From an uncultured Erythrobacter sp. (lineage in GTDB: Bacteria; Pseudomonadota; Alphaproteobacteria; Sphingomonadales; Sphingomonadaceae), in NCBI RefSeq assembly GCF_947499705.1, contig NZ_CANMPJ010000001.1:1151501-1215500 (forward strand): a stretch of DNA of 64,000 bases, written 5' to 3'. Below, piece after piece: positions 45,932 to 56,243 of the stretch; the stretch's first letter is position 1; every line of letters begins with the position of its first letter. Under the pieces are notes generated by a model. It was not told the origin of the DNA, did not search any database, and saw only the letters and a list, made by a program, of their open reading frames with translations. Made by a program: the position numbers and the translations under genes.

Positions 45932-46201
45932 ATGGACGAGGGCAATGGTTCCGCTCAGCAAGCGGACAACATCGAACAGATGAGCTTCGAACAGGCGCTG
46001 CGTGCGCTCGAAGAGATCGTGACACAATTGGAACGCGGCGACGTGCCGCTCGACGATTCGATTACGCTGTATGAGCGCGGGGAGAAACTGCGCGCGGCGT
46101 GTCAGAAACGGCTTGATGCGGCGCAGGCGCGGATCGAAAAGATCGTGACCGGCGCGGACGGCAAACCGAGCGGTACCACGCCGCTCGATGCGGATCGCTG
46201 A
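45932..46201 (+). CDS. xseB: Exodeoxyribonuclease VII small subunit
   Basis: The 89-residue coiled-coil-like small subunit shows the motif SFEQALRALEEIVTQLERGD and LYERGEKLRAACQKRLDAAQ. It assembles with XseA, absent here, to degrade single-stranded DNA. The ATG at 45932 is chosen; an in-frame ATG at 45920 is possible. It overlaps ispA by 14 bp. Confidence 0.94.
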   Translation: MDEGNGSAQQADNIEQMSFEQALRALEEIVTQLERGDVPLDDSITLYERGEKLRAACQKRLDAAQARIEKIVTGADGKPSGTTPLDADR

Positions 46202-47117
46202 CGTGAGCGTTGCAGAGATCGAAGGCGATTTACTTTCCGAGGGCCTCAAGCGGGTCCAGCGCGAGGTGGACTCGACCTTCGACGCTTTCCTTACCGTGCC
46301 GGATGACACTCGTGCCCGGCTGGTTGAAGCGATGCGCTATGCGACTATCGGCGGCGGGAAGCGGGTGCGGCCTTTGTTACTGGTCAGCACCGCCGAGCTG
46401 TTCGGCGTGGACCGCACAGCGGCTCTTCGGGCGGGCACTGCGGTTGAAGCGATCCATGTCTATTCGCTGATCCACGATGATCTTCCTTGCATGGATGACG
46501 ATGATCTGCGCCATGGCAAGCCAACCCTGCACAAGGCTTTCGATGAGGCCACAGCCGTATTGGCAGGCGATGCGCTGCATGCTCTCGCGTTCGAGATCCT
46601 GGCAGATCAGGGCACCAGCGCTGATCCCTTCACCCGCAGCGAGTTGATCGGAACACTCGGTCAGGCGAGCGGAATGAATGGCATGGCGGGCGGTCAGATG
46701 ATGGACATGGTCGCGGATGAAGAGGGCGTCGATTACGACCTTCACACGATCACTCGTCTCCAGCAGTTGAAGACAGGCGCGTTGCTGGCCGCAAGCGTCG
46801 AGATGGGCGCAATTCTCGGCAAGGTGCCTCCTGAAGGCCGCGCCCACCTGCGCGCCTATTCTCGCGACATCGGTCTTGCCTTTCAGATCGCTGATGATCT
46901 GCTCGATGTGACTGGCGACCAAGAGAAAGCTGGAAAAGCGCTGCGCAAGGATGAGGCGCAGGGCAAGCAGACCTTTGTGACGCTGATGGGAGTCGATCAG
47001 GCACGCGACCAAGCCCGTGCGCTCGTCGATCAGGCAGTCGCGCACCTCGGCGGTTACGGCGAAGAGGCGGGCATGCTACGCGCGCTCGCCCGTTTTATCG
47101 TTGAGCGCGACCGGTGA
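46188..47117 (+). CDS. ispA: Polyprenyl (farnesyl/geranyl) diphosphate synthase
   Basis: The 309-residue trans-prenyltransferase has the first Asp-rich motif DDLPCMDDDD (97-106), with the two-residue insertion typical of bacterial FPP synthases, and the second motif DDLLD (236-240). It supplies farnesyl diphosphate for quinone, hopanoid and carotenoid synthesis. The start may be the ATG at 46188 or a GTG at 46203 directly behind the xseB stop. The xseB-ispA pair is common; dxs is not next to it here. Confidence 0.93.
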   Translation: MRIADVSVAEIEGDLLSEGLKRVQREVDSTFDAFLTVPDDTRARLVEAMRYATIGGGKRVRPLLLVSTAELFGVDRTAALRAGTAVEAIHVYSLIHDDLPCMDDDDLRHGKPTLHKAFDEATAVLAGDALHALAFEILADQGTSADPFTRSELIGTLGQASGMNGMAGGQMMDMVADEEGVDYDLHTITRLQQLKTGALLAASVEMGAILGKVPPEGRAHLRAYSRDIGLAFQIADDLLDVTGDQEKAGKALRKDEAQGKQTFVTLMGVDQARDQARALVDQAVAHLGGYGEEAGMLRALARFIVERDR

Positions 47118-47584
47118 GAACCGCGATCGGCGCGGTTTTGGTGCTGGCATTGGGCGCCTGCGACAACGCACCTTCTCAACCTGAGGCTCAGCCAAAACAG
47201 CCAGCTGCCGTGGGCAAGCCAGTTGCGTCGCCCCTCACGGGTGATGCAACCTCAGAGACCGAAACCTGCGAGCGTGATGCTGCGGGACAAGTCGCCTGCC
47301 TCAACGAGAAATTCGCGCTTGAACTCTGCGGTGGTGCGCAAGTGCTAGGATCGATGTTTCGCGAGAACGAAGCCGACGGCACATACTCGTTTCGGACCGC
47401 TTACGGCCTCAATGCAGACTGTCTCAGCGAGCTGAAAGACGCCGCCAGAAAGAACAGCTTTCGCGAAGGTGACAAAGGAGAACTGGTCGCCAAACCGCGA
47501 ACCGGCTATCGCGAGACAATCATCATCGGCCTTCAGATTTCCCAGGACGGAACTGTGGTCGAGTGGGAGAGGACAAAGGAATGA
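47114..47584 (+). CDS. Small lipoprotein of unknown function
   Basis: The 156-residue product starts at a GTG overlapping the ispA stop by 4 bp. It has a lipobox LALGAC, a Gln/Pro/Ala linker and a compact domain with CERDAAGQVACLNEKF and CLSELKDAARK, ending GTVVEWERTKE. I do not recognise the family. The C-terminal half resembles the product of the next gene, suggesting a tandem duplication. Confidence 0.65.
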   Translation: MRTAIGAVLVLALGACDNAPSQPEAQPKQPAAVGKPVASPLTGDATSETETCERDAAGQVACLNEKFALELCGGAQVLGSMFRENEADGTYSFRTAYGLNADCLSELKDAARKNSFREGDKGELVAKPRTGYRETIIIGLQISQDGTVVEWERTKE

Positions 47585-47591
47585 GCGACCG

Positions 47592-47957
47592 TTGAATGTC
47601 TCGCAAACCCTCATTGTAGCTTGGGCTCTACTGGCCACCGCTTGTAGCGATTCTTCGGACGTTCCGTACGTCGAACAACTCGTCGATCGGTTCGATGTGC
47701 CGGCTTGCGACGGTGTAAGCTTCGTGAAAGCAGGCAAAGAGGCGAGTGTCGAGAATGGGCCGGTCTCGCGGGTTTATAGCGCCGATGGCCCGTGTATTGA
47801 GAATTTGAAGGATGCCTTCGCTATTATCGGTTTCGAAGAGATCGAACCTTCAGTCTACAAGTATCAGAGCGACCAAGGGTACCACGACGTCGTGAAGCTA
47901 GAACGCTCCGATGCCCATAAAGAGATGGTCATCAAGTGGGAGACATACGAGCAATGA
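47592..47957 (+). CDS. Small lipoprotein, diverged relative of its upstream neighbour
   Basis: The 121-residue product is read from a TTG at 47592, behind AAGGA at 47577. It begins [20 protein letters not shown] with a lipobox LATAC. The block [18 protein letters not shown] and the end [12 protein letters not shown] align with CLSELKDAARKN and TVVEWERTKE of the upstream lipoprotein. No function is known. It ends within the coaD start (ATGA). Confidence 0.6.
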   Translation: MNVSQTLIVAWALLATACSDSSDVPYVEQLVDRFDVPACDGVSFVKAGKEASVENGPVSRVYSADGPCIENLKDAFAIIGFEEIEPSVYKYQSDQGYHDVVKLERSDAHKEMVIKWETYEQ

Positions 47958-48466
47958 GCACCCGCATCGGGATTTACCCTGGGACCTTCGATCCGATCAC
48001 CCTAGGCCACGCCGACATTATCCGGCGCGGGGCCAAGCTGGTCGATAAGTTGATCATCGGAGTCACCACCAACCCATCGAAGAATCCGATGTTTTCGACC
48101 GAAGAGCGCTTCGCCATGGTCGAGCGCGAAGTTGCCAATCTCGGCCTCGACAATGTCGAAGTGGTCGGGTTTAACGCGCTGCTCGTCAAATTCGCGCAGA
48201 AACAAGGCGCCAGCGTGATCATCCGCGGCCTGCGCGCGGTGGCGGACTTTGAGTACGAGTATCAGATGGCAGGCATGAACCAGCAGCTCGACGAGACGAT
48301 CGAGACCGTGTTCCTGATGGCCGACGTTTCATTGCAGCCAATCGCATCGAAGCTGGTGAAAGAAATCGCGCTATATGGCGGCGATATCACTCCCTTCGTC
48401 AGTCCTGAGGTGCGAGGCGAGGTGGTCGACCGGGTTGAGACTATTGGTCGTAAGGGCGACTATTGA
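47954..48466 (+). CDS. coaD: Phosphopantetheine adenylyltransferase
   Basis: The 170-residue nucleotidyltransferase adds AMP to 4'-phosphopantetheine in coenzyme A synthesis. Visible are [12 protein letters not shown] (the TxGH motif at 16-19) and [20 protein letters not shown], followed by the C-terminal [13 protein letters not shown]. The ATG at 47954 overlaps the preceding stop by 4 bp. Confidence 0.96.
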   Translation: MSTRIGIYPGTFDPITLGHADIIRRGAKLVDKLIIGVTTNPSKNPMFSTEERFAMVEREVANLGLDNVEVVGFNALLVKFAQKQGASVIIRGLRAVADFEYEYQMAGMNQQLDETIETVFLMADVSLQPIASKLVKEIALYGGDITPFVSPEVRGEVVDRVETIGRKGDY

Positions 48467-48577
48467 TCTGTTCGCCGTGCCGTGCACAGCTGTCGATGGC
48501 TTCCAGATCATTCATTGAAGTGTCAGCCTTGCGCCGTTACACCGCGCGCTAACTTGGACAACACCGTGAACCTCAAC

Positions 48578-49276
48578 ATGATCAAGACATTCTTCGGCGC
48601 TTTCGCCGCTCTTTCGCTGACTGCCATGCCGATGACGGTTTCTGCACAGCCTCTGCAAGACGAGGACGACGAAGAAGTCGTCTCCGAAACTCGGCAGACC
48701 TTTGTTCCCATCAATTACAATGCTGCCGAGGACCCCGAGAATATCTGGGTGCTCGATCTGTCGAACGGTGAGCGTGTTCAGATCCGGCTGATGCCGCAAT
48801 GGGCGCCCGATCATGTCGAGCGGGTCAAGACGCTGACCCGGCAGGGTTTTTATGACGGCATCATCTTCCACCGCGTGATCGATGGTTTCATGGCGCAAGG
48901 TGGCGATCCGACCGGTACCGGGCAGGGCGGTTCAGAGCTTCCTGACCTTGAAGCGGAATTCAATCCGATGCCGCATGTGCGCGGCACCGTGTCGATGGCC
49001 CGTGCAACCGAAGAGAACAGCGCCAACAGCCAGTTTTTCATCGTCTTCTACCCGCGTTTCAGCCTTGACAAGCGTTACACGAATTTTGGTCGGGTCATCT
49101 CGAACATGCCTGGGGTCGACACGATCAATCGCGGTGAACCACCGCAGGAACCGACACGGATATTGCAAGCCTCGATGGCGAGCGACAATCGCCCGGTCCC
49201 ACCACCACCCGCGCCGCCGCAGCCAGAGCCGACGATTACTGCCGACTTGCTCAGCGCGCCGCTGGAACAGCAATAG
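48578..49276 (+). CDS. Periplasmic cyclophilin-type peptidyl-prolyl isomerase
   Basis: The 232-residue protein has a signal peptide (MIKTFFGAFAALSLTAMPMT, cleavage near VSAQ), an acidic stretch and a cyclophilin domain with FYDGIIFHRVIDGFMAQGGD, then RGTVSMARATEENSANSQFF. Pro-rich residues follow the domain. It catalyses prolyl isomerisation of envelope proteins. The start ATG at 48578 lacks a strong ribosome-binding site; a GTG at 48566 is an alternative. Confidence 0.92.
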   Translation: MIKTFFGAFAALSLTAMPMTVSAQPLQDEDDEEVVSETRQTFVPINYNAAEDPENIWVLDLSNGERVQIRLMPQWAPDHVERVKTLTRQGFYDGIIFHRVIDGFMAQGGDPTGTGQGGSELPDLEAEFNPMPHVRGTVSMARATEENSANSQFFIVFYPRFSLDKRYTNFGRVISNMPGVDTINRGEPPQEPTRILQASMASDNRPVPPPPAPPQPEPTITADLLSAPLEQQ

Positions 49277-49314
49277 GGCTTCCCCGATTGCGGTGCGCAG
49301 GTTAGGCGCGCCGC

Positions 49315-50349
49315 ATGAAAGTCGACCTCTTCGATTTCGAGCTTCCGCAAGACCGGATTGCCCTTCGTCCAGTTCGCCCACGCGACGCGGCGAAGATGCT
49401 TGTTGTCCGCGGTAAAGGACCGTTTGAGGATCGCGGCGTTCGCGATCTACCGGACTTACTGGAGCCCGGCGATGTGCTGGTGTTCAACGATACGCGTGTC
49501 ATCCCTGCGCAGCTGGAAGGGCGTCGAGCAGGGGGAGAGGCCAAGATCGGCGCAACCCTCCACAAGCGGATCGATTTGCGCCGGTGGCAGGCCTTCGTCC
49601 GCAACGCCAAGCGGGTGAAGGACGGCGACACGCTGGTCTTCGGTGGCGGCGTAACAGCGGTTGCTGAAGCACGGCTCAGCGATGGCAGCATCACTTTGGC
49701 GTTCGGCGGCGAGGAACCGGTCGAAGTTTTGCTGGAACGCGCCGGACGCATGCCACTTCCGCCCTATATCGCTGGCAAACGCGAGGTCGATGAACGCGAT
49801 CTCGAGGATTATCAAACGATGTTCGCCAAGGAGGATGGCGCGGTCGCTGCACCTACAGCCTCGCTCCATTTCACCGATGCTTTGGTCGAAGCGCTAGAAG
49901 CGCGCGGTATCCAGCGAGAGATGCTCACTTTGCATGTTGGGGCTGGGACGTTCTTACCGGTCAAGGCGGACGATACCGACGATCACGACATGCATTCCGA
50001 ATTTGGGCGGATTTCAGCCGAGGCTGCTGACAGATTGAATGCAGCGCGAGCGGGGGGAGGGCGGATCATTGCGGTCGGCACCACGTCCTTGCGACTGCTC
50101 GAAAGCGCCGCAAAGCCCGATCGGACCATCGCGCCATTCGAAGGCGACACCGACATCTTCATCACTCCAGGCTATGCATTCAAAGGCGTCGATGGGCTGA
50201 TGACCAACTTTCATTTGCCCAAGTCGACATTGGTGATGCTCGTCAGCGCGTTGATGGGGCGCGAACGAATGCTTGCGGCTTACGAATATGCCATCGCCAA
50301 CAAATATCGCTTCTACTCCTATGGAGATTCTTCGCTCCTGCTCCCTTAG
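49315..50349 (+). CDS. queA: S-adenosylmethionine:tRNA ribosyltransferase-isomerase
   Basis: The 344-residue enzyme forms epoxyqueuosine in tRNA by transferring the ribosyl group of SAM to preQ1. Conserved blocks include [49 protein letters not shown] and [15 protein letters not shown]. With tgt at 54012 it represents the queuosine pathway in this window; they are separated by the ABC and OMP genes. Confidence 0.96.
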   Translation: MKVDLFDFELPQDRIALRPVRPRDAAKMLVVRGKGPFEDRGVRDLPDLLEPGDVLVFNDTRVIPAQLEGRRAGGEAKIGATLHKRIDLRRWQAFVRNAKRVKDGDTLVFGGGVTAVAEARLSDGSITLAFGGEEPVEVLLERAGRMPLPPYIAGKREVDERDLEDYQTMFAKEDGAVAAPTASLHFTDALVEALEARGIQREMLTLHVGAGTFLPVKADDTDDHDMHSEFGRISAEAADRLNAARAGGGRIIAVGTTSLRLLESAAKPDRTIAPFEGDTDIFITPGYAFKGVDGLMTNFHLPKSTLVMLVSALMGRERMLAAYEYAIANKYRFYSYGDSSLLLP

Positions 50350-50381
50350 GCGGCGCTTGCAATCGTGTGGGCCTGTGCCAA

Positions 50382-51332
50382 ATGACGAGAGTGAGCGAAC
50401 CGATCCTTGAAATATCCGGCCTCTCGAAGGTCTATTCCGGCGGCGTCAGGGCGCTAGACGAGGTTGATCTTGAGATTCGCAAGGGTGAGATATTCGCTCT
50501 GCTCGGGCCAAACGGGGCGGGTAAGACCACGCTGATCGGCGCGGTTTGCGGATTGGTGCGGCCGAGTGGCGGTACGATCACGGCCTTTGGGCATGATCTG
50601 GCACGCGATTGGCGTTCGGCCCGCGCACGGATTGGTCTGGTGCCGCAAGAACTCAGCACTGACATGTTCGAAACGGTTCATCGTGCGGTGTCCTATTCGC
50701 GCGGGCTGTTTGGGCATCCACCTGATAAGGCTCGTATTGAGGAAATCCTGCGATCGCTTACCCTCTGGGAAAAGCGCGACAGTCAGATCCGCGAGCTTTC
50801 TGGCGGCATGAAGCGCAGGGTGTTGATTGCGAAGGCGCTCGCGCATGACCCGGAACTGCTGTTCCTCGACGAGCCCACCGCCGGTGTCGATGTCGAGCTT
50901 CGCAAGGATATGTGGGAACAGATCAGCGCGCTGCGCGAACGCGGGACCACTATCATTCTGACCACGCACTATATCGAAGAGGCCGAAGAGATGGCTGATC
51001 GTGTCGGTATCATTCGCGGGGGCAAAATCCTGATGGTCGACGAAAAGTCGGCGATGATGCAGCGACTGGGACGGACCGAAGCTGTGATCCAGTTGACGGA
51101 GCCCCTCACCGAACTGCCGCCTGAGATTGCAGCGTTCTCGGTCGAACTTCGCGAGGATGGCACCGAGCTTTGCTATCGCGGCGGTGATGGCAGCGGGAAG
51201 GGGCGCGAAGAGGTCGCCGACCTCACAAAGGCGCTCATCAATGCTGGCATAGACTACCGCGGCATCGACATTCACGACAGTTCGCTCGAAGATATTTTCG
51301 TCGGGCTCGTCTCCAAACAGGATGCTGCGTGA
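50382..51332 (+). CDS. ABC transporter ATP-binding protein
   Basis: The 316-residue ATPase is of the ABC-2 exporter class. Walker A is GPNGAGKTT, the signature region reads [15 protein letters not shown], and Walker B is [12 protein letters not shown]; a C-terminal accessory region follows. The nearest relatives are YadG-type ATPases. The ATG at 50382 is chosen; a GTG at 50391 is possible. It pairs with the overlapping permease gene. Confidence 0.9.
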   Translation: MTRVSEPILEISGLSKVYSGGVRALDEVDLEIRKGEIFALLGPNGAGKTTLIGAVCGLVRPSGGTITAFGHDLARDWRSARARIGLVPQELSTDMFETVHRAVSYSRGLFGHPPDKARIEEILRSLTLWEKRDSQIRELSGGMKRRVLIAKALAHDPELLFLDEPTAGVDVELRKDMWEQISALRERGTTIILTTHYIEEAEEMADRVGIIRGGKILMVDEKSAMMQRLGRTEAVIQLTEPLTELPPEIAAFSVELREDGTELCYRGGDGSGKGREEVADLTKALINAGIDYRGIDIHDSSLEDIFVGLVSKQDAA

Positions 51333-52099
51333 TGAGCTTCAATGCCAGAGGCGCGTGGTCGATCTATCAACGCGAGCTGATGCGCGCACTGCGCACGGCT
51401 TTCCAATCGATCCTGTCGCCGGTTTTGACGACTTCGCTCTATTTCATCGTATTCGGTACGGTCATTGGAGCGAGGATGGAGCCGATCGGCGGCGTGCCAT
51501 ATGGCGCGTTCATCATCCCGGGCCTGCTGATGCTCACGCTGCTGGGTGAGACGACCAGTAATTCTAGTTTCGGCATCTATATGCCGCGCTTCACCGGGAC
51601 CATCTACGAGCTTTTGTCGGCGCCCGTGGGTGTTGCCGAGACGCTTATCGGGTTTGTTGGTGCAGCGGCGACAAAGGGACTGATCCTCGCTGCGATCATT
51701 CTCGGTACGGCGACATTTTTCGTCGACTACGAGATCAAGTATCCGCTGCTGGCCATGGGCTACATCATGCTTGTCGCAGCCAGTTTCTCGCTGTTTGGTT
51801 TCATCCTCGGCATCTGGGCTGACAGTTTTGAGAAGCTTGGGATCATCCCGCTCTTGATTCTGACACCGCTTACTTTTCTGGGAGGCACATTCTATTCGAT
51901 CGACGACCTTCCTGAGCCTTGGAATGCGGTAGCTTTGGCGAACCCGATTGCGTTTCTTGTCAGCGGCTTGCGCTGGACATTTTACGGAACCTCCGATGTG
52001 TCGATTGGCGTCTCGCTAGGCCTGACTCTGGGCTTCCTTGCGCTGTGCACGGCGACCATTGCCTATATCTTCAAGACCGGCTGGCGATTGCGCGATTAA
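51332..52099 (+). CDS. ABC-2 type transporter permease
   Basis: The 255-residue permease has about six membrane segments and the ABC-2 pattern: IYQRELMRALRTAFQSILSP, FIIPGLLMLTLLGE and PLTFLGGTFYSIDDLPEPW. It resembles YadH. The ATG overlaps the ATPase stop by one base (TGATG). Substrate unknown; typical ones are polysaccharide, lipid or drug molecules. Confidence 0.9.
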   Translation: MSFNARGAWSIYQRELMRALRTAFQSILSPVLTTSLYFIVFGTVIGARMEPIGGVPYGAFIIPGLLMLTLLGETTSNSSFGIYMPRFTGTIYELLSAPVGVAETLIGFVGAAATKGLILAAIILGTATFFVDYEIKYPLLAMGYIMLVAASFSLFGFILGIWADSFEKLGIIPLLILTPLTFLGGTFYSIDDLPEPWNAVALANPIAFLVSGLRWTFYGTSDVSIGVSLGLTLGFLALCTATIAYIFKTGWRLRD

Positions 52100-52246
52100 A
52101 ACGACTGATAGTGCTGAATTACAACACTTTTCCCGCTGGTCGAGCTGAGTGAGCAATTGGTGGAATCATTCACTTGGCTGAAAGATTCTTACTCCTATTT
52201 CCCTGCCGTTGCTCGCCCCCAGAGCATCAAACTAAGGGAATACACA

Positions 52247-52810
52247 ATGAAGAAAATCACACTCAGTACGCTTGCTGCAGTCGCCGCATTGACCGCCCCC
52301 GGCGCGGCCTTTGCACAAGACGCTGGTCAGGCAGAAGTCACCGTTGGCGCGAATGCCGGCTACCACGATCTCGGCATTGGCGACGATCTCGAAGATATTG
52401 CAGGCCCCGACGCCAGCGATGGCGGCGCCATCTTCGGCGGGTTTATCGCGGTCGATTTCCCGGTTTCGTCCAACTTCTTCGTTGGTGTCGAAGGGAACGC
52501 CAATATCGGTACCGACGCGATCGACGCCGATTACGGCGCATCGGGCCGTCTCGGCTATCGCGCCGAGAATGGCACCAAGGTCTACTTGCGCGGTGGCTAT
52601 CAGTGGGTCGACGTCGACGCAGCGGCACTCGCAGGTGTGGACGGCGATCTGTTCGACGAAGACGATCTAGGCATCGACACGACTGTTGGCGATTACCTCG
52701 TCGGCGCCGGTGTCGAAGTGCCGGTTGGTCAGGTTTCGATCCGGGGCAATGTCGACACGATTTCGTTCGAAACCCTGCGTCTGACCGCAGGCGTCGGCTT
52801 CCGCTTCTAA
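52247..52810 (+). CDS. Outer-membrane beta-barrel (opacity-like) protein
   Basis: The 187-residue protein has a Sec signal peptide (MKKITLSTLAAVAALTAPGA, cleavage near AFA-QD) and alternating amphipathic strands such as SNFFVGVEGNANIG and TKVYLRGGYQW, ending in a C-terminal Phe (GVGFRF) as expected for BAM substrates. The pattern suits an eight-stranded OmpA/OmpX-like barrel. Many Asp residues are found in the loops. The ATG at 52247 follows AAGGGAA. A terminator follows. Confidence 0.82.
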   Translation: MKKITLSTLAAVAALTAPGAAFAQDAGQAEVTVGANAGYHDLGIGDDLEDIAGPDASDGGAIFGGFIAVDFPVSSNFFVGVEGNANIGTDAIDADYGASGRLGYRAENGTKVYLRGGYQWVDVDAAALAGVDGDLFDEDDLGIDTTVGDYLVGAGVEVPVGQVSIRGNVDTISFETLRLTAGVGFRF

Positions 52811-52831
52811 GCAAGCTGAATTTGCACAAGA

Positions 52832-52864
52832 GGCCGTCCGCTCACCAAGCGGGCGGCCTTTTCA
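52832..52864 (+). terminator. Rho-independent terminator after the OMP gene
   Basis: GGCCGTCCGC pairs with GCGGGCGGCC around TCACCAA, followed by TTTT. The reverse strand end of the convergent lipoprotein gene meets it at 52862. Confidence 0.8.
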
Positions 52865-53887
52865 ATTTGCGCGTGCGGCACGTTGGATCTGTTCGACCTC
52901 GTCATCGCTGAGCGGCGCAAACGTTACCCTAACGAGCGGACGACTTGGTGCAGCCTCGGGCGCGATATTCGCGATATCCACTGGCGTTTCATCTCCATCA
53001 TCCGGCTGCTGGCCGACAGGGGGATTCACATCGGTTTCCAAACCAATGCCCGTCCCAGGATCACGAATTGAGCCGATTGTGTTCTCGTTCAAACGTGCCC
53101 CCGTCACAGAGATGGACGCCGGCATAATCTTCGCCATGATCGCGAATTTGGGCATGACCGCTGCATCGGAAAGTTCATACGCGCCGGTGCTATCGTACTT
53201 GAAGCGTAGCTGTCCGCTTTCTTCCTCGACCACGCGCAAGTCGATGCCTCCCGCAAATCCCTTGGCCGATTTCAGCGTTTCGCGCCCGTAGATGATGCCG
53301 CGCACGAACACGACCGGCTCGCTCAGCGTGCTGAGATACTCGCCGCAATCGCCTCGCCTTACGAACGTATCCATCTCGTCGCGGGCGAGGAAACGCTGAC
53401 CAATATCTTCGATCTGATAGATGCTTGCGGACTGGAAATTCAGATCCGCATCGACAGAGGTCTTTGCCTTCTGGAATACGCCCTGGAACGGGGCGGGGAT
53501 GCCCAAATCGGTGCTTAGCGTCGAGTTCGAAGTCCAGCGCGGCATGCTGGCCCATTGTTCGACCGGCACCATATCATTGGGCAGAGTGCATTTGCGAGTG
53601 ATCAAATCGAGCTTGTTGTTGACGGCCAGAACCGAGCCAAGCTCGTAAGCAGGACCGTTGATAGCGACGAGTCGGTAGCTGTAATACTCATTGCGCGGAC
53701 TGCTGGCGGTGGGGCCACCCAACTGCATCTGCAGTGTATCGGCCAGCTCCTGTTTGGCCTCGAAATAACTGATCAGCTTGTCAGTCGACTTGCTCATCAC
53801 TGGACCGGGATTTGCCGCACACGCGCTGAGCGAGAACGCGGCAATTGCCATCGCAGCAACTCCAAATAGCCTCTGAGATTTCGCCAC
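52862..53887 (-). CDS. Large lipoprotein of unknown function
   Basis: The 341-residue product has a lipoprotein signal ([17 protein letters not shown], lipobox LSAC). The mature part is soluble, with [40 protein letters not shown] and an acidic, Pro-rich C-terminal third. I do not recognise a family. The GTG at 53887 is preferred because GGAGGGG lies just before it; an ATG at 53899 would place that sequence inside the gene. It is convergent with the OMP gene and divergent from tgt. Confidence 0.65.
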   Translation of the reverse strand: MAKSQRLFGVAAMAIAAFSLSACAANPGPVMSKSTDKLISYFEAKQELADTLQMQLGGPTASSPRNEYYSYRLVAINGPAYELGSVLAVNNKLDLITRKCTLPNDMVPVEQWASMPRWTSNSTLSTDLGIPAPFQGVFQKAKTSVDADLNFQSASIYQIEDIGQRFLARDEMDTFVRRGDCGEYLSTLSEPVVFVRGIIYGRETLKSAKGFAGGIDLRVVEEESGQLRFKYDSTGAYELSDAAVMPKFAIMAKIMPASISVTGARLNENTIGSIRDPGTGIGLETDVNPPVGQQPDDGDETPVDIANIAPEAAPSRPLVRVTFAPLSDDEVEQIQRAARAN

Positions 53888-54011
53888 AGTCCCCTCCATT
53901 GCCCGAAAAACATCCAAGCTGGTGCCCCTTGTGGATTTCACCGGCACCCTGCGACTTTGCTTCAACAGTGACACTCGCATCCTTGATCGAACCTGTCTAG
54001 GCGAGGCAGCT

Positions 54012-55148
54012 ATGGTTCAGAGATTTGAATTTGCAGTGGAAGCCACCGACGGGCGCGCTCGGACCGGCCGCATTCGGATGATGCGCGGGGACATTGCCAC
54101 GCCCGCCTTTATGCCGGTGGGAACGGTGGCGACGGTCAAGGCGATGAAGCCTGAGGCCGTGCGAGCGATCGGTGCTGATATTATCCTGGGTAACACGTAC
54201 CATTTGATGCTGCGTCCGGGCGCTGAGCGCATGGCAAAGCTGGGCGGGCTGCATAAGTTCATGAACTGGCAGCGCCCGATCTTGACGGATAGCGGCGGTT
54301 ACCAAGTGATGAGCCTCTCGGACCTGCGCAAGCTTAGCGAAGAAGGCGTTGAGTTTCGCAGTCACCTTGACGGTTCCAAGCATATGCTGACGCCGGAGCG
54401 CTCGATGGAGATCCAGCGGTTGCTCGGCTCAGACATCGTCATGGCGTTCGATGAATGCCCGCGTGCCGACCGACCGCGCGAAGAAATCGCCGAGAGCATG
54501 GAGCTATCAATGCGATGGGCGAGGCGCAGTCGGGACGGGTTCGACAGCGGAGAGGAACATGCTTCGCGATCTGCTTTGTTCGGCATCCAGCAAGGCGCGC
54601 TCGATCAGGAATTGCGCCAGATCAGCGCCGAAAAGCTGATCGACATCGGTTTCGATGGCTACGCGGTAGGCGGTCTCGCGGTGGGAGAAGGGCAAGAAGC
54701 AATGTTCGGTGTGCTCGATTACGCGCCCGAGATGCTGCCCAAAGACCGTCCGCGTTATCTGATGGGGGTGGGCAAGCCAGACGATCTGGTCGGTGCAGTC
54801 GAACGCGGTATCGACATGTTCGATTGCGTTCTCCCAACGCGTTCAGGGCGCAACGGCCAAGCCTTTACCTGGAATGGGCCGATCAACCTGCGCAACGCTC
54901 GCTTTGCTGAAGACACCGATCCGCTGGATGATCGCTGCGAGTGCGACACCTGCGCCCACTATTCCCGCGCCTATTTGCACCATCTGCAGAAATCGGGCGA
55001 GATACTCGGGGCGATGCTGGTGACCGAGCACAATCTCGCATTTTATCAGCAGTTGATGCGGAAAATGCGCGGCGCAATCTCAGCAGGTCAGTTTGCACAA
55101 TTCGCCTTGGACTTTCGTCAGGACTACCTGCGACCAAGTCGCGGATAG
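54012..55148 (+). CDS. tgt: Queuine tRNA-guanine transglycosylase
   Basis: The 378-residue enzyme exchanges G34 for preQ1 in GUN-anticodon tRNAs. The catalytic segment [12 protein letters not shown] contains Asp93. The nucleophile region is [13 protein letters not shown], and the zinc site [17 protein letters not shown] is complete. The ATG at 54012 with GAGG upstream gives the normal length; the longer open frame is rejected. A chorismate mutase gene follows by 51 bp. Confidence 0.96.
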   Translation: MVQRFEFAVEATDGRARTGRIRMMRGDIATPAFMPVGTVATVKAMKPEAVRAIGADIILGNTYHLMLRPGAERMAKLGGLHKFMNWQRPILTDSGGYQVMSLSDLRKLSEEGVEFRSHLDGSKHMLTPERSMEIQRLLGSDIVMAFDECPRADRPREEIAESMELSMRWARRSRDGFDSGEEHASRSALFGIQQGALDQELRQISAEKLIDIGFDGYAVGGLAVGEGQEAMFGVLDYAPEMLPKDRPRYLMGVGKPDDLVGAVERGIDMFDCVLPTRSGRNGQAFTWNGPINLRNARFAEDTDPLDDRCECDTCAHYSRAYLHHLQKSGEILGAMLVTEHNLAFYQQLMRKMRGAISAGQFAQFALDFRQDYLRPSRG

Positions 55149-55199
55149 CGCTTTGCAAATAGCTCGACAAATGCGGCTTGAAAGGCCACATGCGCGCCC

Positions 55200-55511
55200 A
55201 TGTCAGAGACGATAAAAGCCCCTGAAGATTGCCGAGATATGCTCGATGTGCGTGCCGGCGTCGATGCGACCGACCGCGAGCTTATCGAGCTGTTGGAGCG
55301 GCGCTTCGGCTATATGCGGGCCGCCGCTCGCATCAAGCAAAGCCGCGAGACGGTGCGCGATGAAGAGCGAAAGGCTAGCGTGATTAATGCCGCCGTCGCC
55401 GAAGCCGAAAGGCGCGGCATCCCTGGAGATGTTATTGCGGACGTATGGGAGCGACTTGTCGAAGGATCGATCGCTTACGAATTCGTCGAATGGGACCGGG
55501 TCAGGGACTGA
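55200..55511 (+). CDS. Chorismate mutase (AroQ type)
   Basis: The 103-residue all-helical protein is a monofunctional AroQ-class chorismate mutase, converting chorismate to prephenate. Family residues are visible in RAGVDATDRELIELLERRFGY, RIKQSRETVRDEERK and WERLVEGSIAYEF. It may also act as an isochorismate-pyruvate lyase-like enzyme, but no siderophore genes are near. It converges on the quinone reductase gene. Confidence 0.88.
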   Translation: MSETIKAPEDCRDMLDVRAGVDATDRELIELLERRFGYMRAAARIKQSRETVRDEERKASVINAAVAEAERRGIPGDVIADVWERLVEGSIAYEFVEWDRVRD

Positions 55512-55516
55512 TTTGG

Positions 55517-56143
55517 CTACCTGTTGAGAAACCGCTCCAGCCGCGGCTCTTTAGTCTCAGGAGCTTTGGGTCGGATCGAACGTGCCATTTTTTCGATCTT
55601 TCCCTTCCACTTCGAGTTATTCTTCTCTGCCCCGCCATTCTTGATTGGTCCGCAGGTAAGCACACGAACTGGCTTGAACCCGACGAAGCCAAGGACCTGA
55701 CCTTTCCAGCGCTTGATCAGTGCGTTTCCGTACACCAGCCATAAGAACAAGGCCGGAGTGTCCATGGTCGCGATGACGTCTGCTGAACGCCCTTGCATAT
55801 GCCCGTCCCACAACGAACTGTCTTTGCGATAGGAAAACATGAAACCGGGCAGGAACAGTCGGTCCAAAAGTCCCTTCAGCATCGCCGGTTCGCTTCCCCA
55901 CCACATCGGGAACGCAACCACGAGATGATCGCAGTCGTCAAATTGTGCAGCCAGTCGCTGGATGTCAGGCTCCCACTCGGTACGTTTTTTGTAACCGTGT
56001 TTGAGGTTGGGGTCGAAGGCAAGCTCTCGCAATGCAACATATTCAACCTGCGCTGTACTCGGTAACGACCGTTTGTAGTGGTCGAGCAGACTTGAGGAAT
56101 AGCGCCCTTCGTCTGGGTGTCCGTCGAGTAACAGCACTCTCAT
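55517..56143 (-). CDS. NAD(P)H dehydrogenase (quinone), flavodoxin-like
   Basis: The 208-residue protein has a flavodoxin-2 fold. The N-terminus reads RVLLLDGHPDEGRYSSSLLDHY and the central FMN/substrate loop HLVVAFPMWWGSEPAMLKGL, which match KefF/NQO1-like oxidoreductases. It probably reduces quinones with NAD(P)H. The ATG at 56143 follows a TTG in frame. It is downstream of rpsD but behind its terminator. Confidence 0.87.
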   Translation of the reverse strand: MRVLLLDGHPDEGRYSSSLLDHYKRSLPSTAQVEYVALRELAFDPNLKHGYKKRTEWEPDIQRLAAQFDDCDHLVVAFPMWWGSEPAMLKGLLDRLFLPGFMFSYRKDSSLWDGHMQGRSADVIATMDTPALFLWLVYGNALIKRWKGQVLGFVGFKPVRVLTCGPIKNGGAEKNNSKWKGKIEKMARSIRPKAPETKEPRLERFLNR

Positions 56144-56192
56144 CAATCAGTCTCCGTTCCTGAGAATGGTGTGGGCTTCATCGCTGCAAATG

Positions 56193-56219
56193 AAAAGGGC
56201 GGCCCCTAAGGACCGCCCC
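56193..56219 (-). terminator. Rho-independent terminator of rpsD
   Basis: On the minus strand GGGCGG...CCGCCC, read as GGGGCGGTCC and GGCCGCCC around TTAGG, is followed by TTTT. It lies 25 bp past the rpsD stop. Confidence 0.75.
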
Positions 56220-56243
56220 AATCTTGAGTATGGGTATTCGGGA

